From Fennellomyces sp. T-0311 (lineage: Eukaryota > Mucoromycota > Mucoromycetes > Mucorales > Lichtheimiaceae), in NCBI GenBank assembly GCA_025266875.1, contig JALLLT010000010.1:868001-932000 (forward strand): a DNA stretch of 64,000 nt, in the 5' to 3' direction. The notes below the pieces were generated by a model. It was not told where the DNA came from. It searched no databases and was given only the letters and a program-made list of their open reading frames with translations. Shown here in pieces: positions 34,301 through 46,045 of this stretch. The position numbers were made by a program, and so were the translations under genes. The stretch's first letter is position 1, and every line of letters starts with the position of its first letter.

Positions 34301-37300
34301 TTTGACCAACTCTGTGCTGATTGCGGATGACGCTCAAGCATTAAGCGCCAACAAGACTGTGCTTCGATATTGGTTCATACGAGGAAAGATGGCTCAGTGC
34401 AACGATGAAGTAGAGAAGGCGTTTGACTGGTATAAGCGCTGCGAGGATATCTTACGATCCAAATTGCCAGACGATATATCGCTGGATCTTCGATGGTAAG
34501 TGTAACACGGTTTTATCGTTTTAACTTACTAAAAATTAATTATAGTCGATACGATGGGACCCTGAGCCTGTCTGCCATTGAGAAGAAGTTAAAATCTTTG
34601 GAGATGGGCAGATATATGCTTTCGGCAAGAACAAAGTTCGCAAACAAAGAGTATGACTCCGTCATCGTTGAACTTTCAGATACAGTGGAAAGCAAGCTTC
34701 ATCAATCTCCGGACAAAGTCAGCGAGATCAGTGAAATGCTACCGCTTCTTGCAAAGGTAAACTTCAATGAACAAGGTCATCAATCATACATAATTCCTCA
34801 TATATGATGTATTGTAGTCATATATAGAAATGAAAGAATACGCTAAAGCTTGGAAATGCTATATCCGAATATTACATTATCTGGTCAATGATCTGGTGAT
34901 TTACGGAAGTGTACATGCAAACGATGACCATATTCCACCAAAGGATGCGGATGTATCTTTCTTCAAGCATATGAAAAAGGTAATTTCTGCACATGTTTTA
35001 TTACTTATTTCAAATCTAATACGCTGTACATCATTGTTAGATTGACTTCTGCTTACAGGAAATTCTGCGGTTGCTGCTGGATCACTCCGTCGGTAAAGAT
35101 TACTGCAAACTATTGAATATCTGTTTGCTGAATGTACTTTGGTAGATTGGCCTGAAGCGGTTGATATGAGCACCGTAGACACCGTACTGATCATCATCCA
35201 GATGACAATGCACTATATTTTCCGACACGCAGACTTTATTCCGCTCGTCAACAACTTTGCTATCCCCACAGCTGATCCGCACGTACCCTCTCAAACGACT
35301 CGCAACTGTCGATTCAACACTATCGTTGCCAACGGATGGGTTCTAATGGCAACTCTTGTCCAGCACTTGATTCCGGATAGCAACGATTCTTCAGAGATCA
35401 AGTGCGCCTTGGCAGACACATTGCTATCTCTACATGATGAACTGGGAGAGCGCGAAATCTGCGGCGTGGCCAAGGGTAAGCGTCGAAAAATTTCACAGGG
35501 CTTTCAATTTGCTCATCCATCAACCTAGGTGCGTTCTTGAAATACTTGCTCAAGTTGCTGACGCAAGAAAACAGCACCAAATACCGGAGAGGTATTTATC
35601 AATGCTACCATTGTCTTTATGGCGTCCACCTCGCTGTAAGTCCGAATTGAGAGCTGTCTGTTCCAGCGTCTAACTCGTTCGATCATTTAGGGCGAGTCGG
35701 ATCTGATTGAAGAGCATAATGTGGCGCATGAGCGGCTGACACAGAAAGCTGCAGAGCCTTTGTTTGCTATTGTCGCTGACTCGGTCATAGAACGCCTTGA
35801 CAGCGGAGCACAATTGAGAAACGATTCAAAGGATGTAATTGACATGGTTTCTAGCCTTTTCAGCTCGTTGCCCACGCAACAATCCAGTAAGTAAATACAA
35901 GAATTACTTTAGTACCTAACGCAATTAACTCTATCAAATAGATGTCGTCAAGGTCAACAAAACCATGATTGATAGCTACCTTTCTCGAGACTTGAAACTC
36001 AGTACATCAGTTGAAATTACACTGCGTAACTCATTGTTGTCGGCCGTACCTATCGACCCCAAACGGTCGGATATCTCATGTAAATCTCGATACAATTGCT
36101 CTGCCGCAAGAGCTAACGAATATAACACAATTTAGCTGTCTATTTCAAAATCTTTTGGATCGAAGGCAGGATCATTCGGATACAAATCAAAAACCGTAAC
36201 AAGCTCAATCCAGAACGGACAATGGAGGATTTGGAAGTTGCAGTCAAGTTATTTACCGTAAGTAGCATCGATGCCTTGACTCGTATCTTTTACTTATGGT
36301 GATTAGAATCATGTGACCTTGAATCCCTACGATATAAGCGGTTGGGCAGAACTAGGACATTGCTTCCTCAATCTCGCTGAGGAAGAAATGATTTGGAGCG
36401 CGACCAACATCATCAACCACCGGAACTTGATTGCAACTTATCAGAAAGTAAGCCTTGCAAAATTTGGATACTTCCGGTTGTCTGACTAGTGTGCAAATTT
36501 AGAAAGCGTATCATGCTTTCTGCAGAGCACGCAATCTCATCTCAAGTGGCTTAAGCAAAGAGTTGGACAGTGCATCGATGTACGATTTGTACAGCAACTT
36601 TGGCTTCTTGCTGTATGGTATGACATGTCCACCTATGAATGGAGTTGGCTTCGAGTCCAAAGCCGTTCGCCGAATTATGACAGCGGATAAGCAGCTCAGC
36701 TTTTCATCCCCAAATACCACCGATCCAAAGAATGCATACAGAATGGCCCTGCTGATGTTCAACCATGCACTTCGGTTCAAATCCAATGAAAAATGGAGGT
36801 TAGTGTCTTCCTTTTGATACGGCAGAAACGGATGAACTAACTTATGATTGCAAAGATGTTATATTATGATTGGAAGTTGCTGCAAGAAGCTTGGCCGACC
36901 GGCTACAGAGGTATTGGGATGGTATCGCGAGGCAGTACAAAAATCCCCCGCCAAGTCTGGGTCACACGGAAACCAGGAAAAGATCTTAGAACCGCAGTAC
37001 AAACTTTATTCTGCATTGGTCAAATACCTTTACGAGGGAAAGATACAGGTACGAGTGCAGCAGCGTACAAAAGGGTACTAGGCATGTATCTGAAAATTGC
37101 TCCCGTAGCCTAGCGACGTGAGTAACTACCTTGACAACTGGCCTAGCGAACAACCACCAGTCGAAACGGCTTATCAGCAACAACAGCCTTCCGCTATTGG
37201 TGACACCGGGCTTACGATTAATAGTGATGGGTTGGTTGTGCCTTCTCAATCGATGCTTTCTGAAGTTACTCCAGCTCAGCGACCGCACGGAACTGGTTCA

Positions 37301-37933
37301 GACCCGTACGATACAATCTATAGTCGACTGGAAGAAGTGCGACGAAGCGACAAACGCAAATGGCATCATCGGCCTATTTACCGGGTAAACTGTGCAGTTG
37401 TGTTTCCATCTCAATCTTTCTAACTTTATCCGTCTTGTAGCACGCATGGATGCTTTACCACATCTACAACAATGCCAATTCAGCGAAAATCGAGCTACTA
37501 CACCTGTTCGCCCTCCGATCGAACTCCAAGATGCATATCAATATGTGGAGACCAAACTATGAACGGTAGCGTCGTCCATTTTTTCTTTGGCAATGCACTG
37601 ACATTAATGATTAATATTAGATCGGGAAAATTCTTTGAATATGTTCATCAGTATACCATGTTCCTCATCAAACTGGCCAAAGAGACCAATGATGTGGAGT
37701 GTCTCAAGATGCTAAAGGAAAAGGTGCAAAAGGCGTCGACAATATTGCTACATAGCGACACAGTGGTTGCGGCAACCGACAAGGCGATTGCCGAGACCAC
37801 GGAGCAGATAGCTGCAGCTCAGCAGCAGCAGCAGATGAGCGTGCGTCCAGCGAGTGACTTCAGTTCAGGGGGAGAGGTGGGACAGGGTAGCAGCAGTAAC
37901 ATGAATATGTCTTCAGATGTGATTATCCTGTAA
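31358..37933 (+). CDS. HIR3: HIR complex subunit Hir3 / CABIN1 homologue
   Basis: Scaffold subunit of the HIR histone chaperone complex, which deposits H3-H4 independently of replication and represses histone genes. About 20 exons join in frame to about 1817 residues: 31358-31360, 31418-31480, 31537-31665, 31719-31874, 31933-32202, 32256-33325, 33377-34495, 34546-34756, 34818-34979, 35059-35092, 35146-35475, 35529-35635, 35691-35886, 35942-36079, 36136-36257, 36307-36447, 36503-36798, 36856-37048, 37109-37384, 37441-37565, 37621-37933 (the first two may be one exon, since the 57-nt gap is open). TPR repeats start at once (FLKQYHQALQLHQKGRLEEA) and include ALDIDETEQSLWYRVGQLA, the conserved CABIN1/Hir3 segment. 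A long acidic Ser/Thr-rich region (about residues 350-610) precedes the second helical half. The intron at 32203 uses a GC donor. Confidence 0.87.
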
Positions 37934-38101
37934 GCACAGCGTATATAAAAGGAAGGTCGAAAGAAAGGTCCGATGCAATTAAGGGGGAGGTGCCGCCAAA
38001 ACGAAAATTGGGGCTAAGATCAGAAAGAGTGTTTCCGGCCATCTTTTCCCTTTCCTTCTCACTTCCAAAGTCTTTATTTTCCCACGGCAAAATCGTCAGC
38101 T

Positions 38102-39961
38102 ATGAACAAGCGAAGGCAAATTGAGCCAGTCGACGAGCCTCGTGGAGCCAAGCGCCAGGCTTATTCTCACACGCTACACGGACACACCATGAAACTGTCG
38201 CACCGTCCGGAATCGTGCAGCAATGACAACGGCATTAGCTCAGATGCCGAGATCGGCGCGTCAGACACACCCAACGAACGCCAGGCAGCAATTGACGACT
38301 CGAACCAGCAGGGCTTTATCGGCCGGCTCCCGTCTGACATTGTTGGCGACATCCTATCACGGCTGACCTTCAAGGAGCGGCACCAGTGCATGGCGGTATG
38401 CAAGACGTGGAAGATGTATCTTTCAACGTGGGAAGGCATGTGGAGAGAAGTTGACATTTGTCTCGAGGAAGGTGCTTCAGATGGGTGGCTACAATGGATT
38501 CCCCAGCCTGACACTGGTCACAAGATCAGACAGCTGCGCTTTTTTGGCAACTCTGTGCAGATGAAGAAGGCGTTCGATGCATTGAAGCAGCGGAACCACA
38601 AGCATATTCAATCACTCGGTATGAGCCTTTCTCTGTCTTGTCGCCCTTAAGTAACAACGCATCTTTGTGCAGTCATTGGGTCATTCTATGCGTGGGACAC
38701 CGTGGATATTTCGGCGGCCGAACAAGTGAGCTCGTTCTTTGGGCTGCTGGACCTGACAGGTCCCAAGCTGGTTAATCTCGAATTCCGCCATGCGTATTTC
38801 CCTGCGAATACCGTTATGGACAAAATCTTCCCGCTGTGCAAACAACTTAGGCGGCTTATCTGTGAAATGGAACACGATAGCGAGAATCCGCCTCATGATT
38901 GGTCGCCCGCGGGCGAAGATCCTTTGCCTTGTCTCACCGAGTTTCTCTGGTCAACCGAAATACCACTGGCACTGGACAAGCTCCTTCCGCGCTGCACCAG
39001 TCTCCACACGCTAACCATCGAATCTGCGGAATTCGGTGATGCGCGCATTCTCCAGCGATTGGACGAGCTATGTCCGACTCTGCAACAGTTCTATTGCACC
39101 GACGCTGAGTCCATAGGCAACCTCGAACACGAAAAGCCATCAGCCACCAAAAAAGGGTTGCGGGAACTGTCGATCGACAATGTGGAAGGATTGCTGGACG
39201 ACCATTTAATACCGTTGATCGAACGGCAATACGAGAGCCTCGAATATTTATCTGTCCACTCGTCAGCCAAACTGACTCGATACTGGTCCGTCATCGGAAT
39301 GGTTGGCTTGCGGCGGCTAACACGGCTGGATCTGAGACATCTTGGTCCAGCAGAGGATTTGAGTCGGCTCATAACACGCTGTCCATCTCTCCAAGATGTC
39401 ACATTATACTATCCAGTCTGCAACGAGATTATGAATGCGCTCGGTCAACTCAAGCAGTTGCAACGATTAAATATACACGAGGGATCATCAGCGGCCATAG
39501 AAGGCGCAATGCGGTTTGCTCAAACCTGTGCTTCTACCTTGAAAACCATCAATTTCGCACACTCGAGGTTTGTAACGGATCATGTCCTATTATTGCTGGC
39601 AAAGATTCAGACGCTCCGGAGCGTCATCGTGGGCGATTGTCCGATGCTGACGACATCAGGCATCATGAAGTTCATTGACAAGGCTACCCATGTTGAATAT
39701 CTGGGTATCGATGGCTTAGATGCAGTGACAGATCAAGTACTATTTGCAATAGGTAATAACTTGGTCTGCTTACAGGAGCTCGACATAAGCAGATGTCCTT
39801 CTACAACCAATCAAGGCGCAGATCAGTTGATTCGTACAAGCAAAACAACGCCGTTAAAACGGGTAGTCGCGCATGGATGCCCTAATATCAATGAACACAA
39901 TATCCGATTACGTGAAAGAGAATTGGGTCTCAGCAAGCCTTTGTTTTTCATGTTATATTAA
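38102..39961 (+). CDS. F-box and leucine-rich repeat protein
   Basis: Likely substrate adaptor of an SCF ubiquitin ligase. Exons are 38102-38618 and 38673-39961 (1806 nt, 601 residues). A basic, disordered leader of about 70 residues precedes an F-box (IGRLPSDIVGDILSRL, CMAVCKTWKMYL). The remainder is a series of leucine-rich repeats of the FBXL/AMN1 type, for example LRELSIDNVEGL, LRRLTRLDLRHLG, LKTINFAHSRFVTD and LQELDISRCPSTTNQG. It starts 168 bp after HIR3 on the same strand. The target is unknown; related proteins are numerous in this fungal group. Confidence 0.9.
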
Positions 39962-42223
39962 AAACAATCAAAAAGAGCCCATGTTTCCGAAAAGTTTAGC
40001 ACTATGCATTCGTTCACATGAGCAAGCTTATCATCGGTTCCGCAAAAAGTCGGAATAGCCGGCGACTTCATGGGTTCAGTTGTGCCACATGTGAAGCGTC
40101 GATGATTCATACTGCCTTGTTGCTATCATACCGAACGATCGTACAAGCCTATGTACCAGGCGCAATTTTTGCTTGGAATCACGATTTTTCGTTTTTATTT
40201 TGAATAATGCTTCTTCTTTACATACTTAGAAACTACTTATTTTTACAGCAACTGCATTTCAAGCACGCCGTTTATGAATAGCTGGACATGAAACAGAATG
40301 CTTGACATGCTATAACCAGAAGTTCCGCGTTCCACATATTGCAAGTGAGTTTGATAAGATCTGTTACCAGTGATTTTTGTGCTGAAGTGGTAATGGTTCT
40401 CGGCGTGGACTCCTTTTGATGGAATAGGCTCTCCGGGGGTCCATTAAGCTCTGCGTTACATACCTATTGGAAAGTAATCGTATGATATTCATCCTCCTGT
40501 CACTTGGGAACGAGGTACCCAAAAAAAAAGACAACAAACAGGATTCGCTTCTTTGCATTGATATACGCAAATCAACCGTAATTGTCCTGCAAACTAACAG
40601 CAGGGATGCTACCAATACTGACCATATTATTAGTTCAGTGATTACAAACCAAAATCGCGCAATCCATCGATAGCCAAAGACCGAGTTTCGCGTTCAAGTT
40701 TGACCGCGAAGCACCGATAATTTGATCCTATCCTTGGCAGTGTGTAATTAAACTGATCCGCTTCCACCTGGGTCTAGCAAAATGTGGATTCCTTTTCTTT
40801 GAAACTGACAAGAACAAGGCTGCTCCTTAGTGTTTCGCCTCAGTCATTAAATTAAACTCCAAGCTTTTTCGTTTGGACTCTTACAGAGTTTTCAAAGGAA
40901 GCACGTGGAAATGTCATAGTCGATAAACGTTTCTCCTTACAACAAGTCCACAACACCTATCGCACAACAGACTTCTAAACGTGTAACCATGTGTCAAGCG
41001 ATAAGCAATCAAAGTAAGGGTTTGTTACACGCGTGTAATATATATCGTTCACGAAAAACTACCTTCCTGAATTGTACTTTCCGAGTTGCAACTTGGACAA
41101 TGAAACGCGTTGCGTTTTTCGTTTCAGCGTCACTGGACTTCTGGAAAGTGAGTCCAAACTCCACGTGCAATTCTTGTCGTCTGATTGGACAAAGCTTAAA
41201 AGCTCTTTGTGTGTACCATGCATGGAAAACAAATTACGATAGGGTATTATGTCAAGCTTTGTTTGGAGAGAGAAACAGAAAGGCCATCCATAAATGAGAA
41301 TACGTCATGAGCGATTTTTCTCGGTGTACTGTGGTATGCATGCAAGAGGTTTATCACGACGGGTATGTCCTTTTTGCTTATCATTGATTTAATCTGATAA
41401 AAAGTTACGCGTTCAGTTTCTTTATTGCTATAGTAATACGCGTGGCATCTAATACGGGATTCCATGGCAAACCTTGTTGCGTAGGTATAAATTATTACTG
41501 TAGTTTTCGAAAAGTATAAACACTGACTACGTTGATGGGGGGGAGGAAATCCGGAAGTAAGAGTGGAAGGTCCGCTGTCACCCACGGTGGTACAAGAAAT
41601 TTTTTGTTCAGCCACATGCAGCAAACGGGAAACAGGTTCACCAAATCCGTCCTGGTCCCGATACCCTTACTGTGCAGTAATGTTTGCCAGCCGACAGCTT
41701 GTTATTTTTTATCTCCCTTCAACGCAAACTTGGTTGACTTATCTCGCGCTCTGGATGAGCAGCGGCGATCGATTCTGCATAATGGACCCCCCATTTAATA
41801 ATGACCGACAAAAAGAAGCTTTTCTTTATATGGTTGCAATGAAGTTTAATGGACCTTTTCACGGAGTGTTAAATATTCCAAAAGCGTTTCCGTATATAAA
41901 TTTACAAAGAAAAAACATGAATTTCATACAAGTTACAATAAAAAAGGGGATTATGCACGAATGGGAAGTAGTAGCAGCAGCGATAATAAATCCTCGACCA
42001 TAATGAAGCAAAAAAAGAATGTGCTTTTTGTTCTATAGAAAAGGAAGACAGGAGGAAATGGAAAGGAACATATACATCCGCAGTGATTCAAGCTTGATTT
42101 ACCAGCGAGTGGCGCGGCCGTCTAAGAGAAGTATGTTGTTGGATGAAGTAATAATGTAGTAAAGTATGAGAAGCGAAAATTTTGAGGGTATAGCGTCGAT
42201 CGGGTCAATGGCGGAAGCCTCAT
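39962..42223. other. Gene-poor stretch
   Basis: About 2.3 kb between the F-box gene and the zinc-knuckle gene. A plus-strand frame of 146 codons (41563-42003) overlaps another in a different frame (41532-41798); neither shows a motif, a promoter or splice structure I would defend. Confidence 0.45.
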
Positions 42224-42415
42224 TCATGGATGAACTGGGCAATGCTCTGATCGGAACAGTCAGGTTAGGGCACTCGGCCTTATCTACGAAAATCAGGTTG
42301 ACAACTTACTCGTCATGTGGTTACGTGAGCCGCAGACAGCGCAGACGCCAGCCGTCTTTTGTGTCTTGCAGAATGACATAGTGGGTTGAACCTTGGACTT
42401 GTCGAGGGCGCACAT
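42224..42415 (-). CDS. 42-residue CCHC zinc-knuckle microprotein
   Basis: Two exons, 42415-42310 and 42246-42224 (129 nt, 42 residues). Splicing from a consensus donor (ACGA|GTAAGT) across 63 nt, with a perfect CTAAC branch site, to GATCAG completes a zinc knuckle of the exact form C-X2-C-X4-H-X4-C (CAVCGSRNHMTKHC) and then stops after PVHP. Codon use in exon 1 is strongly coding. A TATATATAG box lies about 150 nt upstream (42565-42575), and a 5' leader with ATG-free sequence near the start is present. Zinc knuckles of this kind bind single-stranded nucleic acid or proteins. No known family of this size was recognised. Confidence 0.55.
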
Positions 42416-43826
42416 TGTTAACTGATTGGAGCTCGAAGAGTGGGAAAGAAAAATGTAAGTATATGGAAGCGTATGTACGGATGAGCGTATGGACGTATGA
42501 TGTATGCGTATTATATATGCACAGGTGAGGAACAAAGAGAAAGAACACAAAAAAAACGTGGCTATATATAGTGGATGGGGCAGGCTGACAAGAGTCCTCT
42601 GTCGCACGAAGCCTTATCGTTTGACCCATGTTTTTTCATTCAGCTCCTATCATTTCACCATAACAACAACATATAAACATCATTTTCTTTTTCTGTCCTA
42701 CTCAATGTCAGATAACCATTGACAAGCAAATCGGAACACAAGCAGAAAACCCTGTTATTTATGTGGGTTACTTTGAGTCCCTTTTTGGGGCAACAAAAGC
42801 TTGCTAATTCGCTTACAATACGCGCATATGACTCCACTCATACGCCGCTTCACAATTCTACAAGTCGGGTTTGTTTTACTTGGTCTTCCACTTTGCCATA
42901 TTATTGCTTGCTCCGTCCCTAGCGATAAGCTTACGGCGGAACGAGAAGGCTGAAAGTATAAGCAACGTATTTGGTTGAAGAAATTGCAAATCAGACGAGT
43001 CATTCAGGTAAACAAACGCCATTTTGCTTGAAAATTTTCTCTCGAAAAAAAAATGGTTCTTCTGAGACACTATCGAGGCGAAAACGGCAAGTAAGATTAA
43101 TGCAATCAATACGCGGTTTGACAGTGACGAGCATTTGATTGATGGGAGCCCGGGAGGTACATGCCTGTCCACTCTTTATCATTCGGAAGATTCCGAAAGA
43201 TAAGGCCGACAGTACTTTTATAGTATTCCCGAGAAGATCGCCCCTCTCCCATTCTTTACACCAATGAACCCAAGTTGCTCCAATCCAGACCCTGCCACGT
43301 ACACGCGTTGACGAACCAACATGTTGTTATTGCGCTGTAGCGTTATCTGATGCCGGGTCGAAAGACGCACATGGTTTCAATCAACTTTATTTTTTTTGGA
43401 CAGCTTATAGCATATTGCAATCAAGGTGAGACCCTTTAGGGTTCATTTGCACTTTCATAAACAGCTATCTTTTTTTTTGCTTTAATCGAGACTTTTTTAA
43501 GCGAATGGGCAAAAGACTTCCAGCATAGAGAAACGAAGGGGGTCAATGTGTTACGATATCCCCGTTCCGCGGTTTGGGAGAGTACAGGCTACTATTATTA
43601 CATGTACACGTAATCGTAATCAGATTAGTTCAGTTCCTAAGTCTGGATGGGTGCTCTGTTGTTGTGCTAACATATCAATGTGTACAAAACACCGGAGAGG
43701 GAAAATGAGGGCTTCGGTTTACTTTTTTGGGGTGCCATTCTCAAGCCACGCGACAAAAATAAAAGCGTTTTCCGCTATAACACAATCAGCTTGTCAAAAG
43801 CCCTCATTGACGAACGTGATTGCTTA
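42416..43826. other. Intergenic, promoter of zinc-knuckle gene and unassigned sequence
   Basis: The part next to 42415 carries the leader and a TATATATAG box of the zinc-knuckle gene. The rest is AT-rich with short frames on both strands and no recognised feature. Confidence 0.45.
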
Positions 43827-45147
43827 TCAGGATTGATCGTTGTTGTTGTCCGAAAGTTCTGTTTCCAGTTGCTTTTTGAAACGCTCCAACGCCGCGCCCA
43901 GATCCTTTTCGCCTTCGAGATATTCAATCAAGCCCAACTGTGCAAGCGCGTGTGTCCGCAATAGTTCGTCTTGTTGCCCAGCAACAGCTTTACCCGCGCC
44001 CCGGTCCTTAGTAGTCGGTGCGTTGACTGCTAATGCTAGCCTCACTTCGCTCTCCAATCGCTCTATTTGCTTTTTAAGCAGCGCGTTCTCGTCCTGGACT
44101 TGGTTTAATTTCCTTGTTAACGTCATTTCGATGATGATTTTGTCTACGTGCATGCTTGTGATAATCGCAGCACTACTGCCTTATTAAGGGTTGCGATGGC
44201 ATGATTAATCGTCACACAGATCAAGGTAAATATGTAATGAAACGCTTACTCCTTTTATCATCTGCTGAGCTGATCAGCACAGTATTGTCGATCTCTGGCT
44301 CGTTTTCGTTGATAGCGGCTGTAACAACGGTGGGCTGATCGGAATTCTTGGCAGACTTTCCTTGGTTAGCGCATGATTTCGAACCATAATTAATGTTGCA
44401 TGATTCTTGTTGGGTGGGACTTGAATAACAATGCTGCAAGTGAGTTTGAGTCATCAGCACCTGCTCGCTCGTCGACCGGTGATGAGAAAGTGTCAAAGCA
44501 GTCGCGTTTCCGCAGTCGTCCATGGTTGCACTCGAAAGGCGCGCGCTTCTTGGAGACAGGGGCACGTGTTCTCGTTGCTGGCTCTGTGTGGCGTCTTGTT
44601 CGACTGCAGGCTCCCATGCGCGGAACTGTAACACGACATCATCCGTTTCATCGACACTGGTCGACGATCGTGCTTTTCGCTGGTGAGGCGAATAGGAAAT
44701 AGTATGGCGTTTTGTTTCAGTGGGTGATGGACATATATCACACGGCATGCTATTGGGCGAGTTTGTCAGCGTGTCGCGAAAAGATGTAAACGAGACCGTG
44801 TCATCATTGTCATCGATGCTTGTACGCAGCACTTTGAGGATCTCTGGCACACTCATGTTTTTCTCACCCATCGAATAACGTGTATCTCGCTGTGGCATTG
44901 GTGGTAGCACACTCATGGATGCTACGTTAGTGGAACGATGCTGTTGCTCAAAGCATGGTGTTGATTGGGAAAATGCGCTCTTGCTTCCCTTGCGACGAAG
45001 GATGGATGGATTGGACGACGAGAATCTGGACCGCCATCTCGACATTTTCTCGCGATACTTCCTGGAAGACGGGGATGTACCGTCGTCGCTGGGCGTTGAG
45101 GAGGGCGATGCAAAGCGATCATGGATGCGGACGAAAATCTTTTTCAT
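43827..45147 (-). CDS. Serine-rich protein with C-terminal coiled coil
   Basis: Exons 45147-44250 and 44179-43827 (1251 nt, 416 residues). The 70-nt intron has donor AGGA|GTAAGC and acceptor TTAATAAG. The start MKKIFVRIHDRFASPSS is preferred to an ATG at 45246, because the sequence between encodes a run from the (GA)n microsatellite and is more likely leader. The first 300 residues are Ser/Thr/Gln-rich, basic early (SRWRSRFSSSNPSILRRKGS) and probably phosphorylated and disordered. The last 100 form a heptad coiled coil (LNQVQDENALLKKQIERLES, then DELLRTHALAQLGLIEYLEG). Function is unknown; a cytoskeletal or signalling scaffold is conceivable. Confidence 0.65.
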
Positions 45148-45172
45148 CTTTCTTGTTTGGCGGATGAAAAGG

Positions 45173-45193
45173 GGAGAGAGAGAGAGAGAGAGA
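45173..45193. repeat. (AG)n microsatellite
   Basis: A dinucleotide run in the likely 5' leader of the serine-rich gene, just upstream of the preferred start codon. Confidence 0.9.
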
Positions 45194-45343
45194 ACAAAAG
45201 ATGCAAAAAATGTTTGCATTTTCATTTGTATCGTGATGTTCTGCAAAGGGGAAATATATCGTGTGGCTTTCTGAGTCGAACTGATCCGTCACCACCATGC
45301 AACTTGATCTGCTCCATTACATCGTCGAATCTTGCAATGTCCC

Positions 45344-45630
45344 TTACTCCAAGCCGCACGACTCGCGCACCGCCTGCTTCAGAAAGCCTGTTCTGCATAT
45401 ACGGTTGACAGGTCCAAACGTATTTATCCACCCCTTGCCCCCCATACCCCCCAATATAATACGCTGCCCCTTTTTCTCCCAATGTGCCTGGATCTCTGCG
45501 ACGGCGTGTGGCTCACTATCCAGGAAGGCCTCTTGAGAATCCTGGGACGCAGAACTACTATGCTAGAGAAAAACCTCGGAGATCGGAGAAGCGCAGCAGC
45601 ACGCTAACAGAACCTTATATCTGCGAGCAT
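45344..45630 (-). CDS. Possible small gene, unrecognised
   Basis: A minus-strand frame running from a splice acceptor at 45557 to a stop at 45344 reads convincingly (DSEPHAVAEIQAHWEKKGQ, RIILGGMGGKGWINTFGPVN, RICRTGFLKQAVRESCGLE). A 56-nt intron (45558-45613, weak donor AAG|GTTCTG) joins it to an exon with ATG at 45630, giving 76 residues in frame. The upstream exon frame stays open further (YRNRHSFSLPALYDG), so the true start may lie beyond 45630. The glycine-rich segment and the aromatic residues look conserved in kind, but I do not recognise the family. A TATAAGG-like sequence lies near 45613-45620. Confidence 0.35.
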
Positions 45631-46045
45631 GATATCATCCCAGAACTTAATTTGAAGCGCATCAAACAAGCTATCACCACTTGGAGGCCCATCGTATAGT
45701 GCAGGCAGCGAAAATGAATGGCGATTTCTGTAACCCAAAAGAGGGCGGCATATAGATTGGCTGAGCCGGGTGTGTAAGCTGTGTCCATGGCTACGTTTTT
45801 GCACGTCGTTGCACAAAAGCTATTTCTTGCGCTCCTTTTTTTTTCCTTTGGAGCCCTATTTTCTCTTCTCTCTTCCTCGTTTCCTTCACGAACTTGCCGT
45901 CAGTCCTTCCTTTCCCTTCCTTTTCATAACAAACAAAACAAGATACCGTCTTGTTTTCCCAGTATACACTCGTTCAATAACACTCTCACGATCGTTCCTT
46001 TATATATCTCTCTCGTCCCTCTCCTTCGACAAATCCTAGCTGATT
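45631..46045. other. Promoter and leader of the bHLH gene
   Basis: 415 bp with long pyrimidine tracts (near 45840 and 45880-45910) on the plus strand, typical of a fungal 5' leader, just before the bHLH start codon. It may also contain the 5' part of the minus-strand candidate. Confidence 0.45.

Noticed and set aside
41532..42003. Two overlapping plus-strand frames (88 and 146 codons)
   Set aside because: Different frames over the same DNA, no motif, no splice or promoter evidence.
42247..42309. A 26-nt intron in the zinc-knuckle gene (acceptor TTCGTAG), giving a longer C-terminus
   Set aside because: Far below the size of all other introns here; the next acceptor has a perfect CTAAC branch site and completes the CCHC spacing.
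45299..45607. Plus-strand frames opposite the minus-strand candidate
   Set aside because: Low-quality composition; the minus frame reads far more like protein.
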